Assembly (NCBI GenBank): GCA_030149295.1
Contig: JASBRV010000080.1
Coordinates: 1 to 64,000, forward strand
Source: Bacteriovoracales bacterium
GTDB taxonomy: Bacteria; Bdellovibrionota; Bacteriovoracia; Bacteriovoracales; Bacteriovoracaceae
Direction of reading: 5' to 3'
Length of the DNA: 64,000 bases
In this document: positions 1 through 9,473 of the stretch, in pieces
Numbering within the stretch: the stretch's first letter is position 1
Layout of the letters: the number at the start of each line of letters is the position of its first letter
The notes under the pieces: generated by a model
What the model saw: only the letters and a program-made list of their open reading frames with translations
The model's database searches: none
What the model was told of the DNA's origin: nothing
Made by a program: the position numbers and the translations under genes

Positions 1-111
1 AAAAATTTAAAACATTATGGTGAGTGGAAAGAATGTCTTCAATTCCTTTACCAAAAAGAAATACCCTCTCTTTTAAAGAGGGCATTGAAAGATTTAAAAC
101 CTAAAATGTAA
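1..111 (+). CDS. 3' end of an unidentified CDS truncated by the window start
   Basis: Frame 1 is open from base 1 to TAA at 109-111 (..HYGEWKECLQFLYQKEIPSLLKRALKDLKPKM*). Confidence 0.5.
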   Translation, partial: KNLKHYGEWKECLQFLYQKEIPSLLKRALKDLKPKM

Positions 112-128
112 TTCACGAACAACCCAAT

Positions 129-575
129 TTAAATGATCGAGTTACTTTCTAATGATGCGCGAAAATCACAGGTTGATTGAACATCTGTGAGTTCCTCTTT
201 ATCTGTATCAAAAGTCAAAACAACATCGCAGTGTGAGACTCTCATGACATGCTTAAGCGCAAGCTCAATATTAAGGCATAAGGCTTTATCTTCGAATTTT
301 TGCACGAACCCAAATAATCCAGAAGTTCCATTATACCGAAAGGCACATCCTTCTTTATTACCACTTGATTGGTAATTATTAGTGAAAAGAAATCTTTCTT
401 CACCATTTGTCGTCCAGTCTACAGCGAGCATAGATTTGGCATTATCGGACCAATAAGTGTTTTGAGAATTCGCGACAACGACGACTGGTTGAACTTCATT
501 TTGAATAGAAAAATTGGGAGCTGCAAAAGAGCTCATCGTAATAAGGCTTGCAATTAGGCCAGTGACTAATTTCAT
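129..575 (-). CDS. Small secreted hypothetical protein
   Basis: 148-aa ORF with N-terminal signal peptide (MKLVTGLIASLITMSSFAAP). Confidence 0.7.
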   Translation of the reverse strand: MKLVTGLIASLITMSSFAAPNFSIQNEVQPVVVVANSQNTYWSDNAKSMLAVDWTTNGEERFLFTNNYQSSGNKEGCAFRYNGTSGLFGFVQKFEDKALCLNIELALKHVMRVSHCDVVLTFDTDKEELTDVQSTCDFRASLESNSII

Positions 576-681
576 ATATAATCCCCCCGGATTTTGTTGG
601 TTTAATGCACCGTAGCATTTTGTGGAAGAAAAAATAGATTCAGTGAAAAAGTTACAGGAGAGCTTTCACATTTTTAATAAG

Positions 682-1581
682 TTAGAGGATATTTATTCCG
701 CGTCCAATGATTTTATCATCAGCTTGAAAAAGGCCATCAAGGCTTTTTTCTTGATAGGGGATATTATCAAGAACGTAGCGTATAGCATTGAGCCTCGCTC
801 TTTTTTTGTCGTCAGAGCGAATGATAGTCCATGGGCTTTTATCGATATCAGTGTGTTTAAACATTTCTTCCTTAGCTTTAGTGTAATGCTCCCAGCGGCT
901 TAGAGAGGCTAAGTCCATGGGACTGAGTTTCCATTGCTTGAGAGGGTCATTAGTTCGAGCAATAAAACGCCGTATTTGTTCCTCCCTACTCACTGAAAAC
1001 CAAAACTTAAAAACGATAATCCCCGAGTTAATCAACATCTCTTCAAAGTCGGGAGCCTGTTGGAGAAAGAGTCGATATTCTTCCTCACTACAAAAACCCA
1101 TCACCTTTTCTACGCCCGCTCTGTTGTACCAAGAACGATCAAAAAAAACGATTTCCCCTTCACTTGGTAGGTGATCAATGTAGCGCTGAAAATACCATTG
1201 ACCTTTTTCTACTTCCGAAGGTTTTTCTAAGGCCACAACTCTTGAGCGTCTTGGGTTTAAATGCTCAGTGAAGCGTTTAATGGCACCTCCTTTTCCAGCA
1301 GCATCGCGACCTTCAAAAATGATGATCACTTTTTTTTGATGATCACGCATCCAATTATGCATTTTAATGAGTTCGACCTGAAGTTCTCTTTTTCTCTTTT
1401 CATATTCACTTCGTCCCATTTTCTCGGGGTAGGGATAATTGGGGTTGATTATTTTCTGACGCGGATGAGTTCGGACTTTTTCCAGAACATTAGGAGGAAT
1501 ATGATACTTCTGTGAGACGATCTCTTTTGGACCGGTGGCAATTTCTTGTAAGTTTTTTAATAGGTCACTGTTACTGGTCAT
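682..1581 (-). CDS. ppk2: Polyphosphate kinase 2 (PPK2) family protein
   Basis: Walker A-like FEGRDAAGKGGAIKR, EKGQWYFQRYIDHLPSEGEIVFFDRSWYNRAGVE and WKLSPMD motifs typical of PPK2. Confidence 0.95.
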   Translation of the reverse strand: MTSNSDLLKNLQEIATGPKEIVSQKYHIPPNVLEKVRTHPRQKIINPNYPYPEKMGRSEYEKRKRELQVELIKMHNWMRDHQKKVIIIFEGRDAAGKGGAIKRFTEHLNPRRSRVVALEKPSEVEKGQWYFQRYIDHLPSEGEIVFFDRSWYNRAGVEKVMGFCSEEEYRLFLQQAPDFEEMLINSGIIVFKFWFSVSREEQIRRFIARTNDPLKQWKLSPMDLASLSRWEHYTKAKEEMFKHTDIDKSPWTIIRSDDKKRARLNAIRYVLDNIPYQEKSLDGLFQADDKIIGRGINIL

Positions 1582-2105
1582 TTAATCATCTCATCTATTT
1601 TTGTTAAAAGTTTAAGTTGGTCGCTTTGACTAACCTTACCTGATTGGTAAAAAATGACATTTCCTGAGGAGTCTAAAACGAGGATGACGTTGGCATCATC
1701 ATTAACACCCCAGCTCTTAACTCCAGCTTTGTTAAAGTCTTTTAAATAGAGAGTATCAGGGTATTTCTTTTGCTTTTTCTTTAAGGCTGCCTCAATGGCA
1801 AAATTGGGCAGCCAAGTTGCCGCCATATTGATAATCGCTAAATACTGAACTTTATTGAGTGGATAGTTTCTTTTTAAAAATGCCTCTGAGATTTCTTCAT
1901 TTACATCTTTTTCGTCTGGGTCTACGTAGTATATTATTGTTATTTTTTTTTCTTTTAAGCTTTGATCTAAGGACCAAGGTTTTCCATCTAGTTGACCACC
2001 ATTTTTTCCAGACAGCACAAGATTATTGAGTTTTTCCCCAAGGGGAACCATGGAAAATGAACAAAGGGTAAAAAGGAAAAGAGTTGTGTTGATTAATAGT
2101 TTCAT
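1578..2105 (-). CDS. YtfJ-like periplasmic thioredoxin-fold protein
   Basis: Signal peptide, YYVDPDEKDVNE and late VILVLDSSGNVIFYQSGK segment as in YtfJ family; ATGA overlap with ppk2. Confidence 0.7.
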   Translation of the reverse strand: MKLLINTTLFLFTLCSFSMVPLGEKLNNLVLSGKNGGQLDGKPWSLDQSLKEKKITIIYYVDPDEKDVNEEISEAFLKRNYPLNKVQYLAIINMAATWLPNFAIEAALKKKQKKYPDTLYLKDFNKAGVKSWGVNDDANVILVLDSSGNVIFYQSGKVSQSDQLKLLTKIDEMIK

Positions 2106-2169
2106 GAATATCCTTACTTTTCCTATTTTAACGATAAATGGTCCTAGGGGAAATGATATCGCTTAGGTT

Positions 2170-2198
2170 TAGACAAAGTTCAAAGCTCCCCCTAAAAT
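2170..2198 (+). promoter_or_regulatory. Putative sigma70 promoter for the 2206-5500 cassette
   Basis: TAGACA (2170-2175), 17-nt spacer, TAAAAT (2193-2198); each hexamer is one base from consensus. Confidence 0.4.
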
Positions 2199-2205
2199 TG
2201 AGCTT

Positions 2206-2487
2206 ATGAATAAAGAGGATCTGGTCAATCTATTGAAAGAGGAAGCAAATAAGGCCGTGGCCATCATTCGCCTTGAGGAAGCCTCTCGAAATGAGGTCGG
2301 TAAGGTCTCGGATTTTTTACGCTCTGCTTATGAGGTTCAGTTTAATTATATTCGCCATCATGACACGGCGGGAATTACATTCTATCTCACTCAGAAAATG
2401 CCTCATCTAAAAGAAATTTTTTCCAATGAGTATCCCGATGGAGAATGGAGCCACCATGATGGATGTGATCTTTTTATCCTCAAGTGA
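2206..2487 (+). CDS. 93-aa orphan hypothetical protein
   Basis: Open frame; stop overlaps the start of the downstream glycosyltransferase; no recognised domain. Confidence 0.55.
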   Translation: MNKEDLVNLLKEEANKAVAIIRLEEASRNEVGKVSDFLRSAYEVQFNYIRHHDTAGITFYLTQKMPHLKEIFSNEYPDGEWSHHDGCDLFILK

Positions 2488-4069
2488 GCCTAATAGACAG
2501 GCCAATTATGAAAGGGCCTGCTCTGTATTTAAAAAGACTCTTAAGCATGTCCAGGGTCAAGACTCTTTGTTATCGGGATTTAAGGAAGCAGCGAGATTAA
2601 GTTCAACACCTCTCTTTGTGCTTATTGATGGAGATAATATCGTCTACGATCACGCTCCTGAAGTTTTAAGCCAGGTTGATAAGCCGTCCGTATTCCAAGC
2701 AGAAAATTACCTTGGCATGAGCTATGGCCATGGTGGAATAAAAGTTCTCTCAAAAGAACAAAACTGGCAAGATTTCGAGGAACTTGCCCTTGATGTTAGC
2801 TACCATTTAAATTTAAGTCCTCAAACAGACTGTCTCAGCTATCATGAATTTGAACGTTATCCAATGACTCATTTTAAGACGGTCTTTAAAGAACTTCTTA
2901 AATTGCATTTAAAAAGAGGGCAACATCAAAGAATCGAAGACCTCCTCAATCATTGGTTAAGGGACCCACGAAACGTAAAAATTTTTGAAGAAGTAAAAGA
3001 TTATCTTAATCGTGCGAAATTTAATTCTCTTCACATCAATCAAGTGAACCAATATGTAAATGACTACTATCCCAAGACTTTTAAATTATGCTTAACGGCG
3101 ATCTTAGGAGACGATCTTAAGTGGCTAGAGGGCTTTGGGGGAGTTATAGATCATTTTGATGATGCTTTTATTTTGGATACGGGCTCAAAAGATGGTTCTT
3201 GGGCGAAATTGAAGAAGTTAAATGCAGGATATCCTCAATTGCATATCAGGAGAAAAAGATTTTGGAAGAAAGATTTTTCGCGTTTTAGAAATGCCTGTCA
3301 TGATTGGGCCTTATCACAGATCAAAGACGACCGTACTCTCTTTGCAGTGGTGGATATGGATGAGCGCTTAGTAAATTTTAGGAAAGAGAATTTGATCAAG
3401 GAAGTCTTGTTTTCCCGAAATCCTGGTGCCCGTTTTGATGTGACGAGAGAAGAGTGGCATGGAGCCTATTCTAATATTCCTAGGGTATTTTACCATAAAG
3501 ATGGAAACTGGGATGGGCCCATCCATGAAACTTTTTGGTACAAGTCAGAGATCTATAACTCTCTTAATCCCATAGAATCTTTAAGACTCAAACATTTAAA
3601 GTCAGAAGATGAACGTTTAAAGGAAAAAGGCAAGAGAGATTTAAAAATTCTTCGCCGTTGTGTTCATGATAATCCCAAACGGTATCTTTACTTTATTTTC
3701 GAGAGCCTAGATAAGATGGGAAAGTGGCAAGAAATTATTGATGAATTTTTACAACATGAAAACTTTATTTTAAATGAACTGGACCCTCATTACCAATTAT
3801 TGATTCATAAGTATGTGATTAATTCTTATTCTCTTCTTAAGGAGAAATGTCCGAAGCGTTTAATTGTATTTATGAGAGAGCAAAAATATCGTTCGGTTTA
3901 TTATCAGTTGATTAAAGCTTTGATGGAGTTTGAAGAAAATAAAAAGATTTGTCATGAGCTCTATGAGGAAATGATTACTTTCTCCCTCCACTCAGAGGAG
4001 CCGATATATTTAAAAGAAGCCTTTGACAAAAAAGAACTCGAGAGAGTTGAAAGAAACCTCTATAATTAG
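2456..4069 (+). CDS. Glycosyltransferase, two-part (N-terminal FLSxxEPNxxxN/DGDN domain plus family-2 DTGSKDGS domain)
   Basis: FLSSSEPNRQANYERA, LIDGDNIVYD, SYGHGGIKVL, then FILDTGSKDGSW and DMDER. Start moved from 2426 to 2456 (GGAG 5 nt upstream). Confidence 0.75.
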   Translation: MMDVIFLSSSEPNRQANYERACSVFKKTLKHVQGQDSLLSGFKEAARLSSTPLFVLIDGDNIVYDHAPEVLSQVDKPSVFQAENYLGMSYGHGGIKVLSKEQNWQDFEELALDVSYHLNLSPQTDCLSYHEFERYPMTHFKTVFKELLKLHLKRGQHQRIEDLLNHWLRDPRNVKIFEEVKDYLNRAKFNSLHINQVNQYVNDYYPKTFKLCLTAILGDDLKWLEGFGGVIDHFDDAFILDTGSKDGSWAKLKKLNAGYPQLHIRRKRFWKKDFSRFRNACHDWALSQIKDDRTLFAVVDMDERLVNFRKENLIKEVLFSRNPGARFDVTREEWHGAYSNIPRVFYHKDGNWDGPIHETFWYKSEIYNSLNPIESLRLKHLKSEDERLKEKGKRDLKILRRCVHDNPKRYLYFIFESLDKMGKWQEIIDEFLQHENFILNELDPHYQLLIHKYVINSYSLLKEKCPKRLIVFMREQKYRSVYYQLIKALMEFEENKKICHELYEEMITFSLHSEEPIYLKEAFDKKELERVERNLYN

Positions 4070-4072
4070 CAT

Positions 4073-5500
4073 ATGGACTTGATTCTAGGTTGCGTCATCA
4101 AAGACGGTCATTCACTAAAAGATCTTCCTTGGGATTCAATGATCCAGAGTTTTTCTTTGCAAAAGCAGAGGGAATTATCATTTTTAAAGATCTCACATGG
4201 ATGTTTGTGCTCTAACTTTCCTCTAACCAAATTACCTCATTCTTTAGGGATAAAAGGGAGAAACTTTTTAGAAATTGAATTAAAGGGAGAGCTAATCCAA
4301 ATACGAAATGACTTTTTTGGGATGCGCTCGCTATTTTACTGTGAATCACAAGTTGCTTATTATTTTTGCTCAGAGATAGAGCCTTTACTTGTGGCCTTAA
4401 TGGCAGAAGGCCATGAACTCTCTCTTCATCAAGGTTGTGTCGAGCACTATTTGAATTATGGCGTTTCTTCCTCTGGGGAAACCTTTATTCAAGGAGTGAA
4501 GTTACTTCGGCCAGGTCATCTTCTTTCCATAAGCTCTACTCATATAAAGAATGAGAAGCAACAAAAGGCCAAAAACTTAGAACTCGCATCCATTTCGCAG
4601 AATGAAATTTTAGAGAAAGTGAATCAGCGCTTATCTGATTCCATTCAAGATTGGATTGAAAAATACCAGATAAAGGCAGCAAACTTAAGTGGAGGTGCTG
4701 ACACTCGATTGATCTTGGCTCATTTGACACAGGAGCAAAGAGAGAGCTTTCAATTTATTACGGATAAGAGTCCCACCTTAGAGGAAGATAATGACAAAGA
4801 TGTTTTAATCGCCAAAAGGCTTGCGGAAAAATTTCACTTGCAACATGAGATAAGATCCCACGAAATTAAGGAAATTGATCAGGATGCTGTCTTCTATCGA
4901 ACTGAGCCTGTCACCATTCCTAAGTTGAGTGGCAATCATGGGGGAGAGATTCTTGGGGCAGATGTGTTTGGAGCGATGGCGTTTTTAAAACCTCAGTGGA
5001 AAGACTCTTTTAACGAGAACTATAATTTTCTCGTCTCTCAAATGTTTCATCCCTTCTTCTCAGATATCTATAATGGTGGGGTTTATAATCATTGGACTAT
5101 GCCTTTTCGCTTTCATGCCAGAAAGTGCGCTCCCTTTTGGGATCAAGGGATTCTTTTTCTGCTATCTCTACTTAAAGAGGATCAGCTTAGTCATTATAGT
5201 TTTTATGCCCAGGTTTATCGGAAGTACTTTTCATCATTTACGAAAGACTCTTTCTTTAGTCCTCTTGCGATCCATCACTCAGACTTTGAACTCATGGAGA
5301 AAGGAGAAAATCAAAAAACTTCAATACCAAAGAAAAGTCCTCTTGATCTTCTTAAGGATGAACGAGAGCTGTTGAAGAAAAATGGTCTTTACCAATATGA
5401 AGAGCTACTGAGCTTAGGAAAAGATCATCCTCGTCTTATGCGTTGTCTGAAGGTGAATCGTTTTTTTGATTTCTTTATCAAAGAAAGAAAGTGGTCCTAA
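4073..5500 (+). CDS. Asparagine synthase-like protein (degenerate N-terminal amidotransferase-like region plus ATP-pyrophosphatase domain)
   Basis: NLSGGADTRLILAHL matches the SGGxDS/TR PP-loop; N-terminal FFGMRSLFYCES..YYFCSEIEPLL resembles the Ntn glutaminase fold, but there is no N-terminal Cys2. Confidence 0.75.
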   Translation: MDLILGCVIKDGHSLKDLPWDSMIQSFSLQKQRELSFLKISHGCLCSNFPLTKLPHSLGIKGRNFLEIELKGELIQIRNDFFGMRSLFYCESQVAYYFCSEIEPLLVALMAEGHELSLHQGCVEHYLNYGVSSSGETFIQGVKLLRPGHLLSISSTHIKNEKQQKAKNLELASISQNEILEKVNQRLSDSIQDWIEKYQIKAANLSGGADTRLILAHLTQEQRESFQFITDKSPTLEEDNDKDVLIAKRLAEKFHLQHEIRSHEIKEIDQDAVFYRTEPVTIPKLSGNHGGEILGADVFGAMAFLKPQWKDSFNENYNFLVSQMFHPFFSDIYNGGVYNHWTMPFRFHARKCAPFWDQGILFLLSLLKEDQLSHYSFYAQVYRKYFSSFTKDSFFSPLAIHHSDFELMEKGENQKTSIPKKSPLDLLKDERELLKKNGLYQYEELLSLGKDHPRLMRCLKVNRFFDFFIKERKWS

Positions 5501-5505
5501 TTGCT

Positions 5506-6468
5506 TTAGCGAAAGTTTCTTTCAAAAAGCCATGCACTGTAGATCTCAAGATCCTCTATTGGACGTGCTTCGCATTCAGTTTGATCTCTAAGTTCACAGA
5601 GGGCATCGCCAAAGGCCGCAATATCCTCACAAAGACTGTTGAATGTTGTTGAAAGATCGTTGAGATTGCCAGTGTTGGTCCCAGTAAAGGTAAGGTTTAG
5701 GATAAGGTCAATGAAATTATTGAAGAGGACGATACCCTGACAGAGGCGTGCTTTATTTTCTGCTGCAGTCCCAGAGGAAATGTCATCAGCCCCAGTATAG
5801 GGTGTATTGGTCGAGTTGCATGAGCCTGAAGTCGCCGCTCCATCGTTTAAAGCATCATTGACTAAAATGAAGTTAGGTCCTCCTGTGTCGTAGGTGAAAA
5901 GGCAATTATTACCTTCAGGATTATCTCCTACACCTTTAACACCTGCAGAACTTGCGTTTCCGTAGAAGGAGAGCCATCTCCCAAAGTTAACAAGAACCAT
6001 GTAGAGAGCCTGAACGTTAATACCGCCGGCTTCTTTAGCTCCAAAGACAGAGATTCTCGCAAAGCTAGAGGAATTTGAAATATCTCCAGCATAGAGGAGA
6101 GTGTCGATGGCCTGTTGAAGTTTGACGAAGTCTTCATCGGTCGCAGAAGTCATAAGAGGAGAAGTACTAAAGGCCGCAAGAGAGCTAAAAAATCCACTTG
6201 CGGTGGCGTTAAGATTAGTGAGGTCATTGGCAAAGAAAGCAGTGGTTGTGTAGTTGGCTTCGCAGGCATAAGTAGAAGCATAGGCTTTAAGGTAGTTGGC
6301 ATTATTGGATTGAAAGCCAACACCATCAAGAACGGAGCGAGCGCCCGTGCAATCTCTTCCTGTTAAAAGAAAGTTAGCTTCGTCGACGGCATTTTTTACA
6401 TCACTACTTTCAGAGCCGCATGAGCCAAGACACAGAAGAATAAGAATAGTGAACAAGCTTCTTATCAT
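5506..6468 (-). CDS. Lipoprotein, hypothetical
   Basis: Lipobox ILILLCLGSCGS; 320 aa, Cys-containing. Confidence 0.75.
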   Translation of the reverse strand: MIRSLFTILILLCLGSCGSESSDVKNAVDEANFLLTGRDCTGARSVLDGVGFQSNNANYLKAYASTYACEANYTTTAFFANDLTNLNATASGFFSSLAAFSTSPLMTSATDEDFVKLQQAIDTLLYAGDISNSSSFARISVFGAKEAGGINVQALYMVLVNFGRWLSFYGNASSAGVKGVGDNPEGNNCLFTYDTGGPNFILVNDALNDGAATSGSCNSTNTPYTGADDISSGTAAENKARLCQGIVLFNNFIDLILNLTFTGTNTGNLNDLSTTFNSLCEDIAAFGDALCELRDQTECEARPIEDLEIYSAWLFERNFR

Positions 6469-6512
6469 AGAAAAATTTTATCAAGAATTTCTATTCGTCT
6501 CTATGAGGTCAC

Positions 6513-7259
6513 TTAATACCGGTAGTTGAGTCCCGCGGTCAGGCTTCTGTCGTCATTTTCAATACCTGGAGGAGGCGCGGTATCGCGATTAAATTGGTAT
6601 TGAATCGTTTGACTAAAGCGCTCGGAAAAGGTGGACTCTAGTCCTAGCGAGGCGCGGAAACGGTAGTCGTTAAAATTTTCCATATTGGGTTGGTAATAGA
6701 GGGTAGAAGAAACTTCGAAGTCTTTTCCCTGGTAAAGGTAACTTAGGTAAGTATTCATTCGAGGGTTTTTTTGATCAAAGGTGTCTTCTAATTCCTCTCT
6801 TTCATAGAAAGCACCAATTCCAAAATTGATTCGATGGGTAGTCTTCTCTAGGAGTTGGAGGCGGGCTCCAGTACCAAAAAGTAACCTGAGTTTTAAGTCT
6901 TGAAACTTATTAAACTCAGTTTGTTGAAAGCTTTCCCAGCCTAACCAGTCGTTAAGGAGTCGAGTGTAGCGAAAATGAAGATTACCTTCTTGGGTATCTT
7001 TGTTGCCGAAACTTTCGCCATAACGGTAGTTAGATAAGAAGATATATTGGTTTTTATCCTTTTGGTAGAGATTAAGTGTTTGTCCTCCTATTAAGGTTTT
7101 ATCTACGTTTCCTGACTGATCAAGGAGGGAGAAGCCCACAGAGCCAATAAGACCATTTTTGTGAGTCTGGGTTTGCCTCAAGGACTCAATATTGAGAAAG
7201 GCAAAGGCAGAAAAGGAAAGGAGAAAAAGACTAAAAATCCAAAAGAATCGATATCTCAT
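6513..7259 (-). CDS. Outer-membrane beta-barrel protein (DUF481-like)
   Basis: Signal peptide, alternating aromatic/polar strands, terminal SLTAGLNYRY. Confidence 0.75.
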   Translation of the reverse strand: MRYRFFWIFSLFLLSFSAFAFLNIESLRQTQTHKNGLIGSVGFSLLDQSGNVDKTLIGGQTLNLYQKDKNQYIFLSNYRYGESFGNKDTQEGNLHFRYTRLLNDWLGWESFQQTEFNKFQDLKLRLLFGTGARLQLLEKTTHRINFGIGAFYEREELEDTFDQKNPRMNTYLSYLYQGKDFEVSSTLYYQPNMENFNDYRFRASLGLESTFSERFSQTIQYQFNRDTAPPPGIENDDRSLTAGLNYRY

Positions 7260-7364
7260 ATCTTAACCATGACAAAAGAATAGGAAGACGTAAAGATCTG
7301 ATTTTATTGACAAAAAAAAGACAGAATTCCTCAATTTCCCATAAGGCTAACCGATAAGGTAAGC

Positions 7365-9473
7365 ATGAAAATGTTGGTCCAAAAATCCTTTCTTATTATC
7401 GCTACGCTAACTTTCATTGGCTGTGGCCACAATAGAGTAAGCAATAGAGTAGAAGTCACTCCATTGATTGACGGAACGCGAACTCCTGCTCAAACACAGG
7501 GCAAAGGTTGTTTTGAAATTCTTGGTGGTTTATTCAAAAGTACTAAGGTTAGTCGCCAGTTAAAAGAAGAAATGAAAGGTGTCGCCAATAAGTTTGGTAA
7601 TGATGATGGGTTAGAAAGTTTACGCGTGTTGGTTGATAGGCTTCAAGAAGAGGTAAGCCGCTTAAACGATGAAGCCTTGGAATCATCATGGTTACGCATT
7701 CGTGCCATTCATACCCGCTACAGTGAAAAAGTGGCAGATAATCATTCTAATTTTTCAGAATTAAAGGCTGAATTTCTATTAGAAACAAAAGACTTCATAG
7801 ATACCTTTTCTAAAGTGCGCCAACCAAAAGTGGCCAATCAACATCAAGAGCGACTCGAGATGTATCGCTCTATGATTGATAGACCAGAGAGGCTTCTTAA
7901 TTCTATTGATGAAGAAAGAAGGGGAGTTGAGTTTCGTCGTTATATTGCCTACAAAGATTTTGTGGACGATCTCAGCGTTTCAGATAAAGAGGAGCTTCAA
8001 CGATTTAGCTGGTGGGCGCAAAAAAATATAGAGTTTTCTGATTTTCAAGATCAAAAATTTGAAAGCCTTTTTAAAAGGAAAAGAGAAGAATTTCGAAAGG
8101 CTTACAAAAAGATGAGTAAGTCAGAAAAACAAAACCTGGAATTCTCTGGTAAAGAAAGTTCGCTAAGAAAATATAATGAATTAGCGGATAAAACTTTGAG
8201 TCTTGATTCTAATATAGATACCTTAAGAGAGGATGTTCTCCTTCTTGTAAAAACCTTTAATGATTTAGAGCCTCAGTTTCGCTCAAATGACTTTTTAGAA
8301 TGGCTCTTTAAGAAAGAGCGGATTGGACGTTCTAAATTGAGAGAAGCCTACAATCTCGCCAGTAAAGAGGGGTTTGATCTTAGGTTAGGTGATTTCATCA
8401 AACAGTCTTATAAAGAGTATGCTCCATTTCAAGATTTGGCCCCACCCGTGGTAAAAGAGGAAGCAGAAGGGGTTGTCGAAAAGGTCAAATCCTGGCTACC
8501 CACTTTTAGAGAGAAAGCACCGGAATGTGATAGCCTTGATTGCGTTATGCAAAGGACAACGAAAACGTGGAAAAGGTTCTTTAGTTTAAAATATTATAAG
8601 GACTCTTTATCATGTTTAGCCCATAATCCAGTAGTTATGAAGTCCATGGTTATGGATATGGGAATTGTTTGGGCCACACTTTATTGGCATTATCGAAATA
8701 ATAAGGAAGATTACCAACGATTTCCCTTTGAACTCATGGTCAATGGAGCTGTTTTTGCACCTATTCTGGCAGAAGCAAACTGCCGGGCCTCTTTTAAGGG
8801 TGCGCTTCCTTTTGGGGACCCTCTTCCTAAGAATGAAGTTTTTTCTTCAGCGGGGAAAAGATTTTCTCGTGCCTTTAAAAATTTCAATGGTATTGCTTTT
8901 AAAGGCTTCGTTGCAAGTGTTGGTTTGATGAGCATGACCTATGGTTTTGATCATCTCATGCTGGCACTCGGTCATGAAATTGCTAAACCTATTGCTCTTA
9001 ATAATATGCTTATTCTTCTTCCCATCACCTATCTTTATCATGGTGCCTGGATGGGAATAAAACATATGGCGGTAATTAATCCTATCCGGCATAAAATCAT
9101 CCCTAAAATGGCCAAAATGATAGAGAGGAAAACAGGCTTGAAGGGAAGCTATTGGCCAATCCAAACAGGTCTCGACTTCGGCATTTTTCAAGCTCTAATT
9201 CTTTATAATTCTTGGGATTATATTTTTCTCTATCAAGACAGGCTACTTCCAATGGTTTCGGGTGCCTTTAGCGCAGGCGTCACTTTAGACCATCAAAGAG
9301 AAATCTCTAAAGAAGGTAAGCCCCTTGATACCTTTGAAGGCGTTTCCGAGGCGGGGGTTGCTACCGAAACAGTTCTTTCTGAAGAAGATGGTAAGGTGAA
9401 GCTCGAATCAGTGGACGTTGAGGTTAAAGATGAGGAGCTAGAGTCCTGGGTAGATCAAATGCTTGGCGAGTAA
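7365..9473 (+). CDS. Large lipoprotein with coiled-coil N-terminal half and multi-helix membrane-like C-terminal half
   Basis: Lipobox TLTFIGCGH; charged helical region, then hydrophobic segments such as GIVWATLYWHY and MLILLPITYLYHGAWMG. Confidence 0.75.
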   Translation: MKMLVQKSFLIIATLTFIGCGHNRVSNRVEVTPLIDGTRTPAQTQGKGCFEILGGLFKSTKVSRQLKEEMKGVANKFGNDDGLESLRVLVDRLQEEVSRLNDEALESSWLRIRAIHTRYSEKVADNHSNFSELKAEFLLETKDFIDTFSKVRQPKVANQHQERLEMYRSMIDRPERLLNSIDEERRGVEFRRYIAYKDFVDDLSVSDKEELQRFSWWAQKNIEFSDFQDQKFESLFKRKREEFRKAYKKMSKSEKQNLEFSGKESSLRKYNELADKTLSLDSNIDTLREDVLLLVKTFNDLEPQFRSNDFLEWLFKKERIGRSKLREAYNLASKEGFDLRLGDFIKQSYKEYAPFQDLAPPVVKEEAEGVVEKVKSWLPTFREKAPECDSLDCVMQRTTKTWKRFFSLKYYKDSLSCLAHNPVVMKSMVMDMGIVWATLYWHYRNNKEDYQRFPFELMVNGAVFAPILAEANCRASFKGALPFGDPLPKNEVFSSAGKRFSRAFKNFNGIAFKGFVASVGLMSMTYGFDHLMLALGHEIAKPIALNNMLILLPITYLYHGAWMGIKHMAVINPIRHKIIPKMAKMIERKTGLKGSYWPIQTGLDFGIFQALILYNSWDYIFLYQDRLLPMVSGAFSAGVTLDHQREISKEGKPLDTFEGVSEAGVATETVLSEEDGKVKLESVDVEVKDEELESWVDQMLGE

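Noticed and set aside
60-84. CCCTCTCTTTTAAAGAGGG inverted repeat
   Set aside because: Lies inside the partial CDS at the left edge with an interrupted stem and no plus-strand T tract; not called a terminator.
8847-9191. 114-aa minus-strand ORF
   Set aside because: Antisense within the large lipoprotein gene; no supporting features.
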